Assembly: GCF_002150035.1 (NCBI RefSeq)
Contig: NZ_NETS01000010.1
Span: forward strand, 372,001-436,000
From: Leptospira venezuelensis
Lineage (GTDB): Bacteria; Spirochaetota; Leptospiria; Leptospirales; Leptospiraceae
Reading direction: 5' to 3'
DNA: 64,000 nucleotides
Position 1 is the stretch's first letter; the number at the start of each line of letters is the position of its first letter. Of the stretch, positions 16,742 to 24,834 are shown piece after piece. A model generated the notes under the pieces. That model was not told the origin of the DNA. It did no database searches and was given only the letters and a program-made list of their open reading frames with translations. Position numbers and translations under genes: made by a program.

Positions 16742-18484
16742 ATGAGAAAAATATACCGAACGTTAGTTATGCAATTTTGCATACTAACGCTGAGCCTAGG
16801 AGGATCCTTTTACTCTTGTAAAAGTGATTCTTCTCAAAATGCGGAAGCTGCAGCTCTCTTAGCTTCCTTAGATCCAAGCCTGGCCCAAGCTGCCGGAAAT
16901 AAAGGAGTTTCCGAGTTAGAAGATTCCAGTGGTCAAATCCAAAATGCATTTGCCCAAGAGAGTGACGGAAGTTTTACTTTCGACAATACCATCAAGGTAA
17001 CTGCGAACGATGGAGTTGTGTTAGAAGCTAGCCTTTTCACACCTTCTACCCCTTCCCCTACCGGAAAATACCCAACTATAATTTTCGTTAATAGCTGGGC
17101 TTTGAACAAATACGAGTATCTGGTTCCTGCTGCGAAACTTGCTAAGAAGGGATATATTGTTCTCTCTTATAGCACAAGAGGTTTTGGAGCTTCCGGAGGA
17201 CTCATTGATACTGCTGGTCCAAAAGACAGAGCAGATCTAAGCAAAATTATCGATTGGTTGCTTGCAAACACTCAAACCGATTCCGCAAATATCGGTATTT
17301 CAGGTATCTCTTATGGTGCCGGAATTTCCTTAGCAGGTGTAAGTACTGAACCTAGAATTAAAACTGCTGTTGCAATGAGCGGTTGGGGAAATCTCAAACG
17401 TTCTCTTTACGGCAATGATACTCCTAGATTGATCTGGGGATTATTGCTGGTTGCTTCCAGTTATATAACAGGAAAACCTGATCCGATCATTGCACAGAAT
17501 TTCGGAAAACTTCTACAACATACTGATATCGATGCAGTGACTACTTGGGCGGCAGATCGTTCTCCAGAAACTTTTGTAGGACAGTTGAATGCTTCTGCGG
17601 GCAAGTCAGTAATGATCTCGAATAACTTCGAGGATTACTTATTTAACCCGAACGCGGTTTTGGATTATTATTCTAAGATCACTGTTCCTAAAAAACTTTT
17701 AATGAACGAAGGGATCCATGCTTCTGCAGAAATTGGAGGCATTCTCGGTTTTTCCGGTACAGTTTGGGATAACGCATACGATTGGTTCGATTATTGGTTG
17801 AAAGGGACTAATAACGGGATCATGGACAAACCTCAGGTTACTTTCCAAAAACGTTTTGCTGGACCTAGAGTGACTCTTCCTTCTTGGCCTTCTCCTACTG
17901 TTTCCGATAAAACTTTTTATCTGAAACCGAGAGGTCTTTTTACTAACGGAGAGATAGGCACAAGCCAAAACACTACTGTTACTAACACTGGAATTCTTTC
18001 CGGAGCGGACACTGCTGCTACCACTGGATTTCCTTTGCTTGCAGATATTCTTGCGTCTCACGCAGATATTCCTGTAACAACCAATTTAGGTTTAGTCAGC
18101 AGAGTGAACGGTATCGTTTACCAATCTTCTAACCTAAGTTCTACATTGAAGATCAGAGGCAAAATGTTCTGGAACGGAAGAATTTCTTCCAGCCTAGGAA
18201 AGGCTAACGTGAACGTTTACTTCTACGATGTAGACAAATATGGCACCGCTACCTTGATCACTCATGGTACATCGACTATTTTCGATGCGGGATGGTATGA
18301 AACAAAAGATATGTCTATCGATCTAAATGCGGTAGCTTATGATGTTCCTGCAGGAAATAAGATCGCGATTGCAATCGATACTTTCGATTCACAATACTCG
18401 GTGCCGACTGTGCTGATTTATGGTCTGGATGTGAAACACTCCAAAACCCCACAAACCACTTTAGTGATCCAATCGGAGAATTAA
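16742..18484 (+). CDS. CocE/NonD-family (X-Pro dipeptidyl-peptidase-like) lipoprotein hydrolase
   Basis: Alpha/beta-hydrolase exported as a lipoprotein. Seen: lipidation Cys at residue 26 (SFYSC then KSDSS); an Ala-rich linker; the hydrolase core with TIIFVNSWAL, STRGFGASGG and the nucleophile elbow GISYGAGI with Ser190; a possible acid/His region around NEGIHASAEIGG; and a C-terminal jelly-roll (about 390-580) as in X-Pro dipeptidyl-peptidases and cocaine esterase. The family cleaves esters or X-Pro peptides; the substrate here is unknown. ATG at 16742, with GGAG 7 nt upstream; a GTG one codon earlier is the alternative. Ends at a strong bidirectional terminator. Confidence 0.82.
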   Translation: MRKIYRTLVMQFCILTLSLGGSFYSCKSDSSQNAEAAALLASLDPSLAQAAGNKGVSELEDSSGQIQNAFAQESDGSFTFDNTIKVTANDGVVLEASLFTPSTPSPTGKYPTIIFVNSWALNKYEYLVPAAKLAKKGYIVLSYSTRGFGASGGLIDTAGPKDRADLSKIIDWLLANTQTDSANIGISGISYGAGISLAGVSTEPRIKTAVAMSGWGNLKRSLYGNDTPRLIWGLLLVASSYITGKPDPIIAQNFGKLLQHTDIDAVTTWAADRSPETFVGQLNASAGKSVMISNNFEDYLFNPNAVLDYYSKITVPKKLLMNEGIHASAEIGGILGFSGTVWDNAYDWFDYWLKGTNNGIMDKPQVTFQKRFAGPRVTLPSWPSPTVSDKTFYLKPRGLFTNGEIGTSQNTTVTNTGILSGADTAATTGFPLLADILASHADIPVTTNLGLVSRVNGIVYQSSNLSSTLKIRGKMFWNGRISSSLGKANVNVYFYDVDKYGTATLITHGTSTIFDAGWYETKDMSIDLNAVAYDVPAGNKIAIAIDTFDSQYSVPTVLIYGLDVKHSKTPQTTLVIQSEN

Positions 18485-18512
18485 TTTCGGTTTTCCATTC
18501 CCCTTTTTTAAC

Positions 18513-18535
18513 GGCGGGCTTGCCCGCCTTTTTTT
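18513..18535 (+). terminator. Bidirectional terminator between convergent genes
   Basis: GGCGGGC and GCCCGCC with a 2-nt loop, preceded by As and followed by seven Ts, 29 nt after the CocE-like stop. The stop codon of the convergent minus-strand gene lies in its T tract, so it may terminate both transcripts. Confidence 0.9.
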
Positions 18536-19148
18536 ATGCCTCTCTTTCCTTTCTCCATTGGATATAATCAGGCAATTCTACTAATTCTATAAATCCCTCT
18601 TCTTCTGGATCGTCGGGAAGCATTCCAATGTCGTAATATCCGATTTCTTTCGTATATGTATCTTCGCCAAGAAGAGCCTCTAATAATAAGCCCACTGCCT
18701 TTTTGAGATGAGGATTGGATTCTACATTGGGAAAATCAGGGAAACAAATCCGAACTCCAAAAGTTTTGGGAAGACTTGTGTTCTCTAAAGGTAGAAACCA
18801 GATCTCCTCTGAATCCAATTCTAAACCTTCGTGAAATATAACTGTGCCTTTTTCTTGGTATTGATCTACGGAATACACATCCCAACCTGAAATTTCAGGA
18901 GCGAGATCTACAAATCTTTCCGCTTTAGCGTACAGATCCTCATCCCCAGCTGTAACGACAGTAAATTCATGAGGACTCTCATCTCCCCCGCCGATCTCGA
19001 AAAAAAACTCGGAATTCACTTCCTGGAGTCGATCCATTAGATCGTCCAAAAGGCGATCTCTTTCTTTATCATCCAGGTCATCTAGTTTAGTATAATACCG
19101 GCTGTTTTGGGAAAACCAGGTCCAAAACTTTTCCGCTTTTTCTTCCAT
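18534..19148 (-). CDS. Hypothetical acidic cytoplasmic protein
   Basis: 204 aa, no signal peptide or membrane segment, strongly acidic (many Asp/Glu, for example KLDDLDDKERDRLLDDLMDR). It begins with an amphipathic helical stretch (EKFWTWFSQNS) and continues with alternating strand-like segments (FTVVTAGDEDLYAKAERFV; GWDVYSVDQYQEKGTVIF), ending YIQWRKEREA. The pattern recalls small unannotated bacterial proteins related to immunity or stress families, but I do not recognise it with certainty. The ATG at 19148 begins MEEKAEKF. Its stop codon lies inside the shared terminator with the CocE-like gene. It may be co-transcribed with cutA, which ends 94 nt upstream. Confidence 0.6.
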   Translation of the reverse strand: MEEKAEKFWTWFSQNSRYYTKLDDLDDKERDRLLDDLMDRLQEVNSEFFFEIGGGDESPHEFTVVTAGDEDLYAKAERFVDLAPEISGWDVYSVDQYQEKGTVIFHEGLELDSEEIWFLPLENTSLPKTFGVRICFPDFPNVESNPHLKKAVGLLLEALLGEDTYTKEIGYYDIGMLPDDPEEEGFIELVELPDYIQWRKEREA

Positions 19149-19242
19149 TCATCCGCCTCAGTCACGAATCTCTCGGAATTTCCAACCAAGAGACTCGATA
19201 AAAATATCCGAATGTATGAAAAGAATGTTTAAAGGGAAAGAA

Positions 19243-19560
19243 TTATTTTCCGATTTCCGAATCTATCCAACGCAAATACTTTTGGTTCGCCTCTTTGATT
19301 TCCCAGGAAACAATACAAGGGACCGTGTAACTATGTAGTTCAGAAATTCTTGCTACGACTTTCTCCGCCTCAGAATCTTTGGTTTTTAACAAAAGAACTG
19401 TTTCCTGATTATGCTCCAATCTTCCGTGCCATCTATAAATAGATTTCATACCAGGGATCAAATTGGCGCATGCGACCAGTCTTTCGTTCACTAAAGTTTC
19501 CGCGATCTGTAAGGCCTCGGTTTCGTTCTTCGTGGTAACGTAAAAAGTTCGATAGCTCAT
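19243..19560 (-). CDS. cutA: CutA divalent-cation tolerance protein
   Basis: Small trimeric ferredoxin-like protein linked to copper and other divalent-cation tolerance; its exact job is unsettled even in E. coli. Seen: the characteristic ERLVACANLIPGMKSIYRW segment at about residues 28-46, ETVLLLKTK, and the C-terminal HSYTVPCIVSWEI followed by YLRWI. 105 aa is the normal length. ATG start. Upstream of the acidic hypothetical gene on the same strand. Confidence 0.92.
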   Translation of the reverse strand: MSYRTFYVTTKNETEALQIAETLVNERLVACANLIPGMKSIYRWHGRLEHNQETVLLLKTKDSEAEKVVARISELHSYTVPCIVSWEIKEANQKYLRWIDSEIGK

Positions 19561-19683
19561 GCCATAGTGATACTCCCGGAATTGAATTGTTTCAAGACTG
19601 ATTCTCCAAATTCACAAAACGAAAGTCCTAAAAGTTAAGGTAAAATTCTGGACAAAGTCCCCCTCTAAATTAAGAAATTCGCA

Positions 19684-20532
19684 ATGGCCACCAAAAAATC
19701 GCCGAATCTTATCTTTAAAAAATCGTATGACGCATTGGCTTTGAATTCTGCATTTTTCGGTTTTTACGCTCACTCTGGTTTCTCGCTCGGACTAAAAGAG
19801 ATTGGTTTTAAACCTGCAGCAATCGCAGGTTCTAGCTCGGGAGCTTTAATCGGTTCCTTAATATCCGCAGGAATTCCTCCGGAAGAGATCACAAGATTCA
19901 TTCTTACTTTGCAAAAAAGCGATTTCTGGGACGGAAATTTTTTCAGTCAGTTCCTAAAACCATTTAGAAAAGGACTTAAAAATTATTCAGGCCTTCTTTC
20001 TGGTAAAAAGATCAGGTCTTTACTGGAGCCTTACTTGGGAGGTAAGGATATTTCCGATATGCCTATCAAGATGGGAATCGCAGTTTCTAATCTTACCAAA
20101 GGTATTAGAGAATTAAAGACCGAAGGAAATATCGTAGATATGATCATGGCCTCCATGACCTTCCCCATTCTATTTGAAATTCCAAACCTAAGAGGTGAGG
20201 AATTTTTAGATGGCGGAGTTGCAGATGCAGAGCCTATCAAAGAATTTATTTTGGATCCAAGTATCAAAAGGATCGTTGTTCACGACATTGAAAACCGTAA
20301 ACCTGTTTCAGATAAAATTCTAATGAGGGCTTTCGATTCTTGCGTGAGTGTAATCGCAAGTGAAACCAAAGATCTTAAGGAATTATTAGCTAAGAAGTAT
20401 GGTAAAAAAATTATCAGAGTGGTTACCAATACTCCTTATCTTCATCCCAACAAAATGGAAAACGGAAGATTAGCTTTGGAGTTAGGCAGAAGGTCCGCTC
20501 ATTTTATGAAATCCCAAATATTGGGAACCTAG
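19684..20532 (+). CDS. Patatin-like phospholipase
   Basis: Serine lipid acyl hydrolase with the Ser-Asp dyad of patatins. Seen: AGSSSGALIGSL with the nucleophile Ser51 in GxSxG, the preceding glycine-poor oxyanion loop (FGFYAHSGFSLGLKEIGF), and the dyad Asp176 in FLDGGVADAEP (DG-G). 282 aa is the usual single-domain bacterial size; no secretion signal, so it probably acts in the cytoplasm or on the inner membrane face. The canonical DGGxRG oxyanion motif is replaced by a weaker version. The 3' end overlaps an antisense remnant of a duplicated small gene. Substrate (phospholipid or thioester) unknown. Confidence 0.85.
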   Translation: MATKKSPNLIFKKSYDALALNSAFFGFYAHSGFSLGLKEIGFKPAAIAGSSSGALIGSLISAGIPPEEITRFILTLQKSDFWDGNFFSQFLKPFRKGLKNYSGLLSGKKIRSLLEPYLGGKDISDMPIKMGIAVSNLTKGIRELKTEGNIVDMIMASMTFPILFEIPNLRGEEFLDGGVADAEPIKEFILDPSIKRIVVHDIENRKPVSDKILMRAFDSCVSVIASETKDLKELLAKKYGKKIIRVVTNTPYLHPNKMENGRLALELGRRSAHFMKSQILGT

Positions 20533-20587
20533 ACGCAAAAGCCGCTACAAGAAACAAAGTGGTGATTGCTAATACTAGTTTTTTCAT
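20504..20587 (-). pseudogene. Truncated copy of the small Lys/Ala-rich secreted protein gene
   Basis: A 27-codon frame starts MKKLVLAITTLFLVAAFA, matching the first 18 residues of the intact gene at 20992-21138 at 15 positions, then diverges (SRFPIFGIS, stop) as it runs antisense into the end of the patatin gene. The leader AAAGGATG is also conserved. It appears to be the 5' piece of a duplicated gene whose body was lost; a short translated peptide cannot be excluded. Confidence 0.6.
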
Positions 20588-20817
20588 TTGGAATTCATCC
20601 TTTTCCTTAATTCCACCTTCCGTTTTTGCTTCCGGTGTGTAAAAGAACATATCAAAGAGGAATCTGTTTTACAATCAAAAGATATGTTATAACAGATAAA
20701 TATTCCGCAATTACGCATGCCTGGCCAAAAAGGGCAGAAATGAGCCTGTGGGAAAAAATGGCTGACAATGAGGGGATAATCTTATGAATAAGAAACAGGA
20801 GTCCTCGGACTCCTATC

Positions 20818-20870
20818 GTCGCTTCACTCTTATATCCGGTGCGGCTTAAACCTTGCCGGATCCTTTTTTG
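20818..20870 (-). repeat. Decayed 3'-end repeat, copy A
   Basis: Shares GTCGCT(T/G)CACTCTTATATCC(G/A)GTGC with copy B over 25 positions with two differences, then a looser match TAAACC..TTnCGG.ATnnTTTTTT. In copy B this is the 3' untranslated region and last codons of the small secreted protein gene, so copy A looks like the tail of a lost paralogue. A hairpin lies just beyond it, where copy B has its terminator. Confidence 0.55.
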
Positions 20871-20911
20871 AAAGCTGACAACAGATAGTTCTTCTTTAGC
20901 TATATTGAAAT

Positions 20912-20942
20912 AAAAAGGGCCTCCTTTTGGGAGGCCCTTTTT
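20912..20942 (-). terminator. Strong symmetrical terminator of the small secreted protein gene
   Basis: GGGCCTCC, a short T-rich loop and GGAGGCCC, flanked by five As and five Ts. On the minus strand it lies about 50 nt beyond the stop codon of the intact small gene; the symmetrical tracts would allow termination from either side. Confidence 0.88.
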
Positions 20943-21002
20943 GTCGCTGCACTCTTATATCCAGTGCCGACGTCAATAAACCCTTTCGGGATTATTTTTT
21001 TG
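20943..21002 (-). repeat. 3'-end repeat, copy B (intact gene tail)
   Basis: The same CACTCTTATATCC-containing segment as copy A, here joined to the final Lys codons and stop of the intact gene. On RNA, GCACT and AGTGC would pair around a 9-nt loop, a possible structured 3' UTR element. Confidence 0.55.
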
Positions 21003-21138
21003 TTTCTTTCTTAGCGTCGGCCTTAGGTGCTTCTTTCTTTGCTTCCTCTTTTTTAGGAGCCTCTTTTTTCTCTTCTGCGCTTAGTGCGAAAGCAGCAACG
21101 AGTGAAATAGTGGTAAGCGCTAATACTAGTTTTTTCAT
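20992..21138 (-). CDS. Small Lys/Ala-rich secreted protein
   Basis: 48-residue precursor: signal peptide MKKLVLALTTISLVAAFALS with cleavage near SA-EE, then a mature peptide of about 28 residues made almost only of Lys, Glu, Ala, Pro, Thr and Asp in loose EEAKKEAPKA repeats. It is expected to be unstructured or helical in the periplasm. AGGATG lies 4 nt before the ATG. A terminator follows. The open frame continues upstream of this ATG but without a signal. Function unknown; such peptides are often missed by annotation. Two decayed partial copies lie nearby. Confidence 0.65.
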   Translation of the reverse strand: MKKLVLALTTISLVAAFALSAEEKKEAPKKEEAKKEAPKADAKKETKK

Positions 21139-21579
21139 GGAACATCCTTTTAATTGTTTTGACCTCGGTAAAATCCCGGGGCCAAGGTAAAAGATAATCC
21201 GAAAAAGTACAGACCACCCACAATCAAAATTCAAAAGTTTATATAAAATTTCGCTAATTTAGCCTTCTTCTTTTTTTATAAAACATCTGTAAAAGAAGGA
21301 TTTGAAATCTCTAACATGGAACTAATTAAAAACTCATTTGGGTCTTAGAGGAAGAGAGTATTTCGCTCATAATATCTTTAATGGAAATTTATTTCCAAAA
21401 GAGAGCCCTCAAACCGATGCCGTCCTTTCGGCATTTAAACGATTTCCGGATTCTTCTCATCTCTTCTAATCCAATCGTACGTTCTTGACTCGGTACCCTT
21501 CCGCTTAGAACCTGTTCCCAGGGTTCATACATCGCGTCTCCCGCAGATTACCCTCATTCCAATTAAGGTTATAATTATA
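21139..21579. other. 441-nt intergenic region before the acyl-CoA dehydrogenase operon
   Basis: This holds the promoters of the small secreted protein gene (-) and the acyl-CoA dehydrogenase/trp operon (+). A hairpin ATGCCG/CGGCAT is at 21417-21434 without a T tract. A TTGACT hexamer occurs at about 21486 but has no good -10. No Trp-codon-rich leader peptide or attenuator was recognised before the operon. Confidence 0.4.
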
Positions 21580-22743
21580 ATGGATTTCGCTCTTTCAGAC
21601 GATCAAAAAGCGCTCAGAGGTCTTGCCAGAGATTTTGCAAAAAATGAGATTCGCCCAAAAGCGGAACATCATGATAAAACGGGAGAATATCCTCTTCAGA
21701 TCTTGAAGAAAGCCTGGGAAATCGGCTTAATGAATATCCATATTCCGGAAAAATATAACGGAGCCGGAATGGCCGAGTTAGATGATACAATCATCGGAGA
21801 AGAATTATTCTGGGGTTGTTCAGCGATGGCAACTGCCATCCTCGCAAACAACTTGGCTTTAGCACCGGTACTTATCGGAGCAAGTGATGAAGTCCTGAAA
21901 AAATGGGTTCAGCCTATGACTGAACAATTCCAACTCTGCGCTTACGCAGTTACTGAACCTGGCGCTGGTTCTGACGTTGCAGGTATCCGCACTACTGCAA
22001 GAAAGGTTGGAGACGAGTATATTATCAACGGTTCTAAGATGTGGATTACTAACGCGGGTTATGCGGATTGGTTCTTCGTTCTTACTAAGACCGATCCTGC
22101 TGCTGGTCACAAAGGTATCACAGGATTTATAGTTAGTTCCAAAACTCCTGGTGTGGTTGTAGGCAAAAAAGAATTGAACATGGGACAAAGATGTTCTGAC
22201 ACCAGAGGGATCACTTTCGAAGAAGTAAAAGTCCACAAAAGCCAAATGATCGGTAAAGAAGGCGACGGTTTCAAGATCGCAATGGGAGCATTCGATCATA
22301 CTCGCCCTGGAGTTGCTACTGGAGCAGTTGGTGTTGCAAGAGCTGCTATGGAGCATGCATTAGAATATGCTAAAACTAGAACTGCATTTGGTAAACCTAT
22401 CATTGAAAACCAAGCAATCTCTTTTATGATCGCTGAGATGGCGAGAGATATAGAAGCAGGAAGACTTCTTTGTCACCAAGCAGCTTGGTTGATCGATAAC
22501 GGTTTTAGAAATACATACCAAGCTTCTATCGCTAAAGCATTCTGCGCGGATGCTTGTATGAGAATTACGACTGACGCAGTTCAAGTTTTAGGCGGCTACG
22601 GTTTTAACTCAGAGTATCCAGTTGAAAAACTGATGAGAGACGCTAAAATTTTCCAAATTTACGAAGGTACTTCTCAAATCCAAAGATTGATCATCTCTCG
22701 TTATCTTACAGAAGGTAAAGGGATAGAAGGACCGAACCTCTGA
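21580..22743 (+). CDS. Acyl-CoA dehydrogenase
   Basis: FAD-dependent enzyme of the first step of beta-oxidation (acyl-CoA to trans-2-enoyl-CoA). Seen: N-terminal helical domain, CAYAVTEPGAGSDVAGI and WITNAGYADWFFV (FAD-contacting beta domain), FGKPIIENQAISF, QVLGGYGFNSEYPVEK, and the catalytic base Glu362 in IYEGTSQIQR, the position used by short/medium-chain enzymes. 387 aa is normal. Chain-length preference cannot be told. It overlaps the putative CTG start of trpE, so the two seem translationally coupled although their pathways differ. Confidence 0.93.
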   Translation: MDFALSDDQKALRGLARDFAKNEIRPKAEHHDKTGEYPLQILKKAWEIGLMNIHIPEKYNGAGMAELDDTIIGEELFWGCSAMATAILANNLALAPVLIGASDEVLKKWVQPMTEQFQLCAYAVTEPGAGSDVAGIRTTARKVGDEYIINGSKMWITNAGYADWFFVLTKTDPAAGHKGITGFIVSSKTPGVVVGKKELNMGQRCSDTRGITFEEVKVHKSQMIGKEGDGFKIAMGAFDHTRPGVATGAVGVARAAMEHALEYAKTRTAFGKPIIENQAISFMIAEMARDIEAGRLLCHQAAWLIDNGFRNTYQASIAKAFCADACMRITTDAVQVLGGYGFNSEYPVEKLMRDAKIFQIYEGTSQIQRLIISRYLTEGKGIEGPNL

Positions 22744-24254
22744 AGGAATTTTCCTTAACATACGAAGAATTCCTGGAGAAAACAAAATCTGGGAATCTGA
22801 TCCCGGTTTTCAAACAAGTCTTCTTGGATTTGGAAACCCCGGTGTCTCTTTTTGCAAAATGGGGAGGCACTGAGGCCAAACATTCTTTTCTTCTAGAATC
22901 AGTAGAAGGTGGAGAGAATGTAGGTAGGAATTCCTTCCTAGGAAAAGATCCTTATAGACTTCTTTATGGAAAAAACGGTCTTTTCTATGTTTCCAAAAGA
23001 AAAGAACCTGAGACAGAAATAATTACCTACGATCCTTTATTCCTATTAGAATATTCCATGGGAGACGACAAATACGTTCCGGATCATAGACTCCCTTCTT
23101 TCCAAGGTGGAGCGGTTGGCTTTCTTTCCTTCGGCGCTGTTCGTTATTATGAAAATATTCCAGATACTAAGCCAGAAGATGAACCGGCACCGGATGCATA
23201 TTTCGCGTTATACGATGAGATACTAGTAGTCGACCATGTAGATCGTCTTTTAAGGATCGTAGTAAACGCACGTCTTTCAGAATACAAAGATCCCAAAGCT
23301 TGTTATGAAGCTACATTAGAAAGAATTGATGCAATTGAAAAAGAGATCAGAGAAGGCGAACTTCCTGGTTGGGTAGCACATCCGGTTGAATCCAAGGAAA
23401 AGTTAGAATACACTCCTAATATTCCGGATGAGGATTATAAAAAAGCGGTTCAGAAAGCGAAGGAATATATTTACGCGGGAGATATTTTCCAAGTAGTTCC
23501 CTCCAGAAAGTTGGAATTCCGACCTGGTGTTCCTCCTTTCCAAGTTTATCGCGGATTAAGAACTGTAAATCCGAGTCCTTATATGTATTTCCTAAAGTTG
23601 GATGATATTTCCTTGGTAGGATCTTCTCCTGAGATCATGGTAAAATGTAAGGATAGAAAAACTTACTTAAGACCGATTGCAGGAACGAGACCAAGAGGAG
23701 CTAATCCGGAAGCGGACAGACTTTTAGAAGAGAATCTTTTAGCGGATCCTAAAGAGATAGCAGAACATATCATGCTAGTAGACCTAGGAAGAAATGACTT
23801 AGGTAGAGTTTGTGAAGCGGGAAGTGTTCGAGTAGAAGATTTTAAAATTATAGAAAAATATTCTCACGTTATGCATATTGTGAGCCAATGTTCCGGAATT
23901 TTAGAAGAAGGAAAATCGGTTTACGATCTTCTCCGCGCAACTCTTCCTGCAGGAACAGTTTCAGGCGCACCTAAGATCAGAGCTATGGAAATCATAGACG
24001 AACTGGAAAGGACCAGAAGAGGAATTTATTCCGGAGCCTTAGGCTATATTTCCTACCAAGGAGATACAGATATGGCAATCGTAATCCGCACCATCTCTTT
24101 TTACGGCGAGAAGGCATTCGTCCAAGCAGGTGGCGGAGTGGTTTACGATTCTTCTCCGGAAGGCGAATTAGAAGAGACCAAAAATAAAATGGCCGCATTA
24201 CTCCGAGCAGTGGACTTCGCCAGGAACGGATTGAAAGGAGAATGGAATAGATGA
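22740..24254 (+). CDS. trpE: Anthranilate synthase component I
   Basis: Chorismate-using subunit of anthranilate synthase, first enzyme of tryptophan synthesis, working with TrpG. Seen: the LLES feedback-site motif (HSFLLESVEGG), SSPEIMV, LRPIAGTRPRG, LVDLGRNDLGRV, LPAGTVSGAPKIRAMEII and QAGGGVVYDSSPEGE. The only ATG/GTG/TTG available upstream of the core is a TTG at 22824, but the frame stays open before it and encodes KEFSLTYEEFLEK and NLIPVFKQVFLDLETP, which look like the normal TrpE N-terminus. I therefore place the start at CTG 22740, which overlaps the acyl-CoA dehydrogenase stop (CTCTGA) and has AGAAGG upstream. Ends with a 4-nt overlap onto trpG. The start is inference; the function is clear. 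Confidence 0.9.
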   Translation: MKEFSLTYEEFLEKTKSGNLIPVFKQVFLDLETPVSLFAKWGGTEAKHSFLLESVEGGENVGRNSFLGKDPYRLLYGKNGLFYVSKRKEPETEIITYDPLFLLEYSMGDDKYVPDHRLPSFQGGAVGFLSFGAVRYYENIPDTKPEDEPAPDAYFALYDEILVVDHVDRLLRIVVNARLSEYKDPKACYEATLERIDAIEKEIREGELPGWVAHPVESKEKLEYTPNIPDEDYKKAVQKAKEYIYAGDIFQVVPSRKLEFRPGVPPFQVYRGLRTVNPSPYMYFLKLDDISLVGSSPEIMVKCKDRKTYLRPIAGTRPRGANPEADRLLEENLLADPKEIAEHIMLVDLGRNDLGRVCEAGSVRVEDFKIIEKYSHVMHIVSQCSGILEEGKSVYDLLRATLPAGTVSGAPKIRAMEIIDELERTRRGIYSGALGYISYQGDTDMAIVIRTISFYGEKAFVQAGGGVVYDSSPEGELEETKNKMAALLRAVDFARNGLKGEWNR

Positions 24255-24829
24255 TCCTTCTCGTAGACAATTACGATTCTTTTACATACAATCTGTATCA
24301 GTATTTTTCGCAGATTGGCAATAAGGTAGAAGTTTTCAGAAATGATAAAATCGATCTGAACGAGATCAAAAGATTAGCTCCGAAAGGGATCATATTAAGT
24401 CCGGGGCCAGGACGTCCTGAGGATTCAGGAGTTTGTATTGATATTTTAAAAGAACTGGCAGGACAATTACCGATTTTAGGTGTATGTTTAGGTCACCAAG
24501 CCATTGGTCTTGTCCATGGCGGAAAGATCGTAAACGCTCCGACTATCATGCACGGAAAAGTAAGCTTGATAGAACATGACGGTAAGGATATCTATAAGTC
24601 CTTGCCTTCTCCATTTTTAGCTACTAGATATCATTCACTAGTGATCCAACCGGAAAGTCTTCCTGATGTTTTAGAGGTTTCCTCTAAGACCGAAGATGGA
24701 ATTATTATGGGTGTGCGTCATAAAACAAAACCTCATTTATATGGAGTTCAATTCCATCCGGAGTCTATCATGACACAAAACGGTTTGGAATTGGTGAGAA
24801 ACTTTTCGCGAATCGTTTCAGAAGCATAA
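24251..24829 (+). CDS. trpG: Anthranilate synthase component II (glutamine amidotransferase)
   Basis: Class I glutamine amidotransferase that supplies ammonia to TrpE; such subunits may also serve PabB in folate synthesis. Seen: NYDSFTYNLYQY, SPGPGRPEDSG (oxyanion region), the nucleophile Cys79 in GVCLGHQAIG, and the His-Glu pair in FHPESI near residue 172. 192 aa is standard. ATG overlaps the trpE stop by 4 nt. Followed after 5 nt by the ABC exporter gene. Confidence 0.92.
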   Translation: MILLVDNYDSFTYNLYQYFSQIGNKVEVFRNDKIDLNEIKRLAPKGIILSPGPGRPEDSGVCIDILKELAGQLPILGVCLGHQAIGLVHGGKIVNAPTIMHGKVSLIEHDGKDIYKSLPSPFLATRYHSLVIQPESLPDVLEVSSKTEDGIIMGVRHKTKPHLYGVQFHPESIMTQNGLELVRNFSRIVSEA

Positions 24830-24834
24830 ACCAA

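Larger units (their letters stand above)
20588..20991. other. Intergenic region with duplicated gene fragments
   Basis: 404 nt between the signal-peptide remnant and the intact small gene. It holds an interrupted inverted repeat TGTAAAA...TTTTACA (about 20637-20672), a perfect hairpin AGGAGTCC/GGACTCCT at 20797-20814, two copies of a 3'-end repeat, and a strong symmetrical terminator. No other gene seen. Confidence 0.5.

Noticed and set aside
20797..20942. CRISPR or small RNA array from the repeated hairpins
   Set aside because: Only two repeat copies, unequal surroundings, and they are explained as 3' ends of duplicated copies of one small gene.
21139..21579. Tryptophan attenuator before the acyl-CoA dehydrogenase-trpE operon
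   Set aside because: No leader peptide with Trp codons and no competing hairpins with a T tract were found; the one hairpin at 21417 has no T run.
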